From: Clostridiales bacterium
GTDB lineage: Bacteria; Bacillota; Clostridia; Christensenellales; Borkfalkiaceae
Assembly: GCA_015069495.1 (NCBI GenBank)
Contig: SVIN01000007.1
Location: forward strand, 1 to 64,000
Length of the DNA: 64,000 bases
Reading direction: 5' to 3'
Position numbers and translations under genes: made by a program. The notes under the pieces were generated by a model. It made no database searches, had not been told where the DNA came from, and worked only from the letters and a program-made list of their open reading frames with translations. How positions within the stretch are numbered: position 1 is the stretch's first letter; each line of letters opens with the position of its first letter. Below are positions 62,004-64,000 of the stretch, one piece after another.

Positions 62004-63224
62004 TTAGATTTCAAATACAACGTTTTGCATTTGCTCAATCATAAATTTATCGGGGAAGTGTGTATATACTCTTCCCACCAATCTTTCAGAGCTGTCTCCC
62101 ATCCAAATATCCACAATATCAGGACGAACATACTGTTGACAAACGGTTGCAAATGTATGGCGCAGGAAATATTGCGTTACTTCTTCATCGTCCATAATTC
62201 GCTTGAAAATACGATTTAATACGTCCGTTCTATGTAAGGATTCCACGGGCGCATTCAAATCTAACATTTCGCGCGCTTGACAACAAATAGGTATCTTCTT
62301 ATATTCGATTTTACCGTTTTTACGTTTTGCGTTCCGAGCGATTAAGAAATCGCCTTCAAAACGAGCATCTTCCAACTCGCAAGGTCGAAGCCCGAAGAAT
62401 AACAAAATCAAAAACGTGCGCTTATAATCATTGTATTCGTCCATATTTAAGCGTTCTATCATCTTCTTGACTTCGTCTTCAGTTAAAGCTCGACGGCTAT
62501 TTCTTTCCGCTTTTTTGAATGGAATTAAAAGCATAGGATTGTGGGTAATAATACCACTTGCCAGCGCGTATTTGAATACGGAATTCAAGATAACTCGTAA
62601 ATCTTCATATACACGCCCTTCCACCTGCGACATAATTTTATTAATGTCAATCGTTTTAATTTGCGAAATCATCAAATCACCAAGCACAGGATACAAATAA
62701 CGCATAGAATAACTTTCATAATTTTTATGCGTGCGTGGATTCAGCTTGTCTTTCTTAAATTCCAACCACTCGTTTGTAATAAAACGGAAGGAATTTTTTG
62801 CGCCTGCGTAATTCTTTTTACGATGATTCTCTAACTCATCAGGCATCGTCATTTTTAAGAAACGACGTTTTGCTTCGTCGAGATTGGCAGAAGTGGCACT
62901 AATATCAAATCCGTTTCTGCGATAACGAATCTCATAAACGATAGCATTTTTACCGCGTTTGCGCTTGATGACGTGCGCCACCATTCCGTTGGCGATAAAT
63001 TCCTTTCTAAATGTTTTATCCATTTTAGAAATCTCCTTTTGTGAAAATGTAATAATGGAAGAAACGGCTTTCACTTTTTCCGTTTCTTGAGCAGGAAAAT
63101 CACTCCCTTTCCCATAAGAAGCGAAAAGGGATTGCAATAGCATTTTGATTTTCTCGGTTGCATTGGGTTCAGACGCCAATGCGGTTACATAGGTTGCAGT
63201 TAAGTTTAATTCAGCAGTTGTCAT
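62004..63224 (-). CDS. Tyrosine recombinase/integrase
   Basis: 406 residues. N-terminal extension, AP2-like arm-binding region (VYEIRYRRNGFDISATSANLDEAKRRFL), SAM-like core-binding domain (FITNEWLEFKKDKLNPRTHKNY) and a catalytic domain. Catalytic Arg in FGLRPCEL, second Arg in FLRHTFAT and Tyr in GRVYTHF are present. The usual first His of HxLR is Tyr here and the LGH motif reads MGD, a variant I associate with some Clostridial integrases. AAGGAGG upstream. Lies beside tRNA-Leu; with the next gene it forms the border of a probable integrated element. Confidence 0.9.
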   Translation of the reverse strand: MTTAELNLTATYVTALASEPNATEKIKMLLQSLFASYGKGSDFPAQETEKVKAVSSIITFSQKEISKMDKTFRKEFIANGMVAHVIKRKRGKNAIVYEIRYRRNGFDISATSANLDEAKRRFLKMTMPDELENHRKKNYAGAKNSFRFITNEWLEFKKDKLNPRTHKNYESYSMRYLYPVLGDLMISQIKTIDINKIMSQVEGRVYEDLRVILNSVFKYALASGIITHNPMLLIPFKKAERNSRRALTEDEVKKMIERLNMDEYNDYKRTFLILLFFGLRPCELEDARFEGDFLIARNAKRKNGKIEYKKIPICCQAREMLDLNAPVESLHRTDVLNRIFKRIMDDEEVTQYFLRHTFATVCQQYVRPDIVDIWMGDSSERLVGRVYTHFPDKFMIEQMQNVVFEI

Positions 63225-63419
63225 TATCCTCCTTTTTGAAAATTTTGGTCAACTTCCCCGTCGGGAAGCATAAACGCGTTTACTTTTACCTGATTTTCTG
63301 TTGGCTTTCAAGCCGTAAAAGTGGATTTGCCTGAAAGCGATTGTATCTTATCATATCCACGATGATTTGAAAACGACTAAGTTTGTCTAAGACAGATTTT
63401 GTCGTATGGCTTGTAGTTT
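63225..63419. other. Integrase upstream region
   Basis: Contains CTTCCCC-gt-CGGGAAG-like hairpin at 63255-63269 and little else. Could hold arm-type integrase sites, but I cannot show any. Confidence 0.35.
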
Positions 63420-63965
63420 TTAGAAAAATAACGTTTTGTATTTTACCTGCGCACGAGTTCTTCTGCGCCATACGGTAATGCGGCTAATATCGAGAAATTC
63501 TGCGATTTCATTACAGGTCATACCTGCCATATAGCAATCTAATACAGTACGGTCACGAGGTTTTAATCCCAAGCGTTCGATTTTGTTATCCACTTCCGTG
63601 TAATCTTTTTCTTGATAATGGTCGATTTCCACGGACAATTCTTCCGTATAATCGTTGATGTCGCAGTGTCGAGCGATATGTCTGCTCATTCTATCGATGT
63701 TACGACTTACCAGTGAATACGTGGCTTGTTTAATCGTGATTTCTTGACCGTTTTTTACCATATAAACGTCAGTCAATTTTTTACCTATAAATTCGCACAA
63801 GAAACAAACAGCAGTCTGCACGAAGTCATACGCATCCGAAAACACGTGTTCGGTGTCATTACCACGATTCAAGTCTTTTACAAGACCAACGTAGAGCCAA
63901 TCTAAACCTTGGCGAGCATACGCATAACGACCGCGCAGAGTTTTCAGAGTGATCATTTCACTCAT
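63420..63965 (-). CDS. Sigma-70 region 4-like HTH protein of mobile element
   Basis: 181 residues. The C-terminal 60 residues (IERLGLKPRDRTVLDCYMAGMTCNEIAEFLDISRITVWRRRTRAQ) form a sigma-70 region 4 type helix-turn-helix. The N-terminal 115 are helical with no clear region 2. Comparable sigma-like regulators sit next to the integrase module in conjugative elements such as Tn916. Two nearby ATGs (63965 and 63956) are possible starts; the gene is complete. Confidence 0.7.
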   Translation of the reverse strand: MSEMITLKTLRGRYAYARQGLDWLYVGLVKDLNRGNDTEHVFSDAYDFVQTAVCFLCEFIGKKLTDVYMVKNGQEITIKQATYSLVSRNIDRMSRHIARHCDINDYTEELSVEIDHYQEKDYTEVDNKIERLGLKPRDRTVLDCYMAGMTCNEIAEFLDISRITVWRRRTRAQVKYKTLFF

Positions 63966-64000
63966 GAGTTGAACGTTCTCAAAAGAGATAGTTTCCGATA

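Overview
The window looks like the chromosome of a low-to-mid GC Clostridia (Firmicutes). The order yicC-gmk-rpoZ-priA-def-fmt-rsmB-rlmN-rpe-(MATE)-rpmB-yloU-fakA-recG is the classic Firmicutes block. Shine-Dalgarno sites are mostly strong (AAGGAG/GGAGG), promoters are consensus sigma-A, and BCAA synthesis has a T-box leader. A gut Christensenellales-like lineage is my guess from the repeat style; nothing here proves it.

Layout. 1-120: probable right end of an IS200/IS605-type element cut by the window edge. 123-2083: Xre regulator and divergent lipoprotein. 2171-6832: pcrA and ligA. 6879-8451: a leftward TetR/membrane-protein operon. 8744-24436: the housekeeping block, without the usual remA, coaBC, prpC-prkC-rsgA, thiN and sdaAB/AA. 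24607-25245: hisIE with a decayed HisI half. 25305-25757: a non-autonomous transposon-like element. 26017-32854: leftward flavin reductase, HAD phosphatase, uvrA-uvrB and a small HTH/membrane protein. 33117-35298: zinc-dependent phospholipase C-like protein and an MFS permease. 35590-48800: a leftward BCAA cluster leuA-ilvB-ilvN-ilvC-ilvD-leuC-leuD-leuB-DUF815-ilvA-ridA, preceded by a T-box and by an easily missed 38-residue membrane microprotein gene; ilvE follows on its own promoter. 50808-54140: galM, a DUF1538 membrane protein and two P-II-like proteins. 54206-60141: solute-binding lipoprotein, cysteine desulfurase, EF-G-like GTPase, PAP2 phosphatase. 60197-61385: lipoprotein/Xre/DUF2975 operon. 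61676-61760: tRNA-Leu, followed by a tyrosine integrase and a sigma-like HTH protein, the likely edge of an integrated element running off the right end.

The most unusual content is between the genes. Many gaps are filled with short modular repeats. (i) 'Mini-hairpin arrays': a 7-8 nt linker (GTGAATT or GTGAAATT) alternates with perfect or near-perfect mini-hairpins whose stem sequence differs from unit to unit, often on both sides of a conserved core so that left units read GTGAATT and right units AATTCAC. At least five loci have this linker, and two more arrays use other linkers. (ii) A roughly 120 bp element with TAAGCG...CGCTTA ends whose terminal TAA is the stop codon of the preceding gene (ridA, ilvD; also leuD through a hybrid). 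(iii) A GCAGTAA element. (iv) A pair of TIR elements with GGCTCTGTCAC-like ends. I know of no assigned function for (i)-(iii); they are the best candidates for something undescribed.

How the genes work together: BCAA biosynthesis (leuABCD, ilvABCDEN, with RidA clearing IlvA's reactive enamine product) is nearly complete here and its main transcript carries a tRNA-sensing leader. The pcrA, ligA, priA, recG, uvrA and uvrB genes give replication/repair a large share of the window. All positions, motifs and promoter calls come from reading the sequence by eye; family assignments rest on remembered motifs and no search was run.
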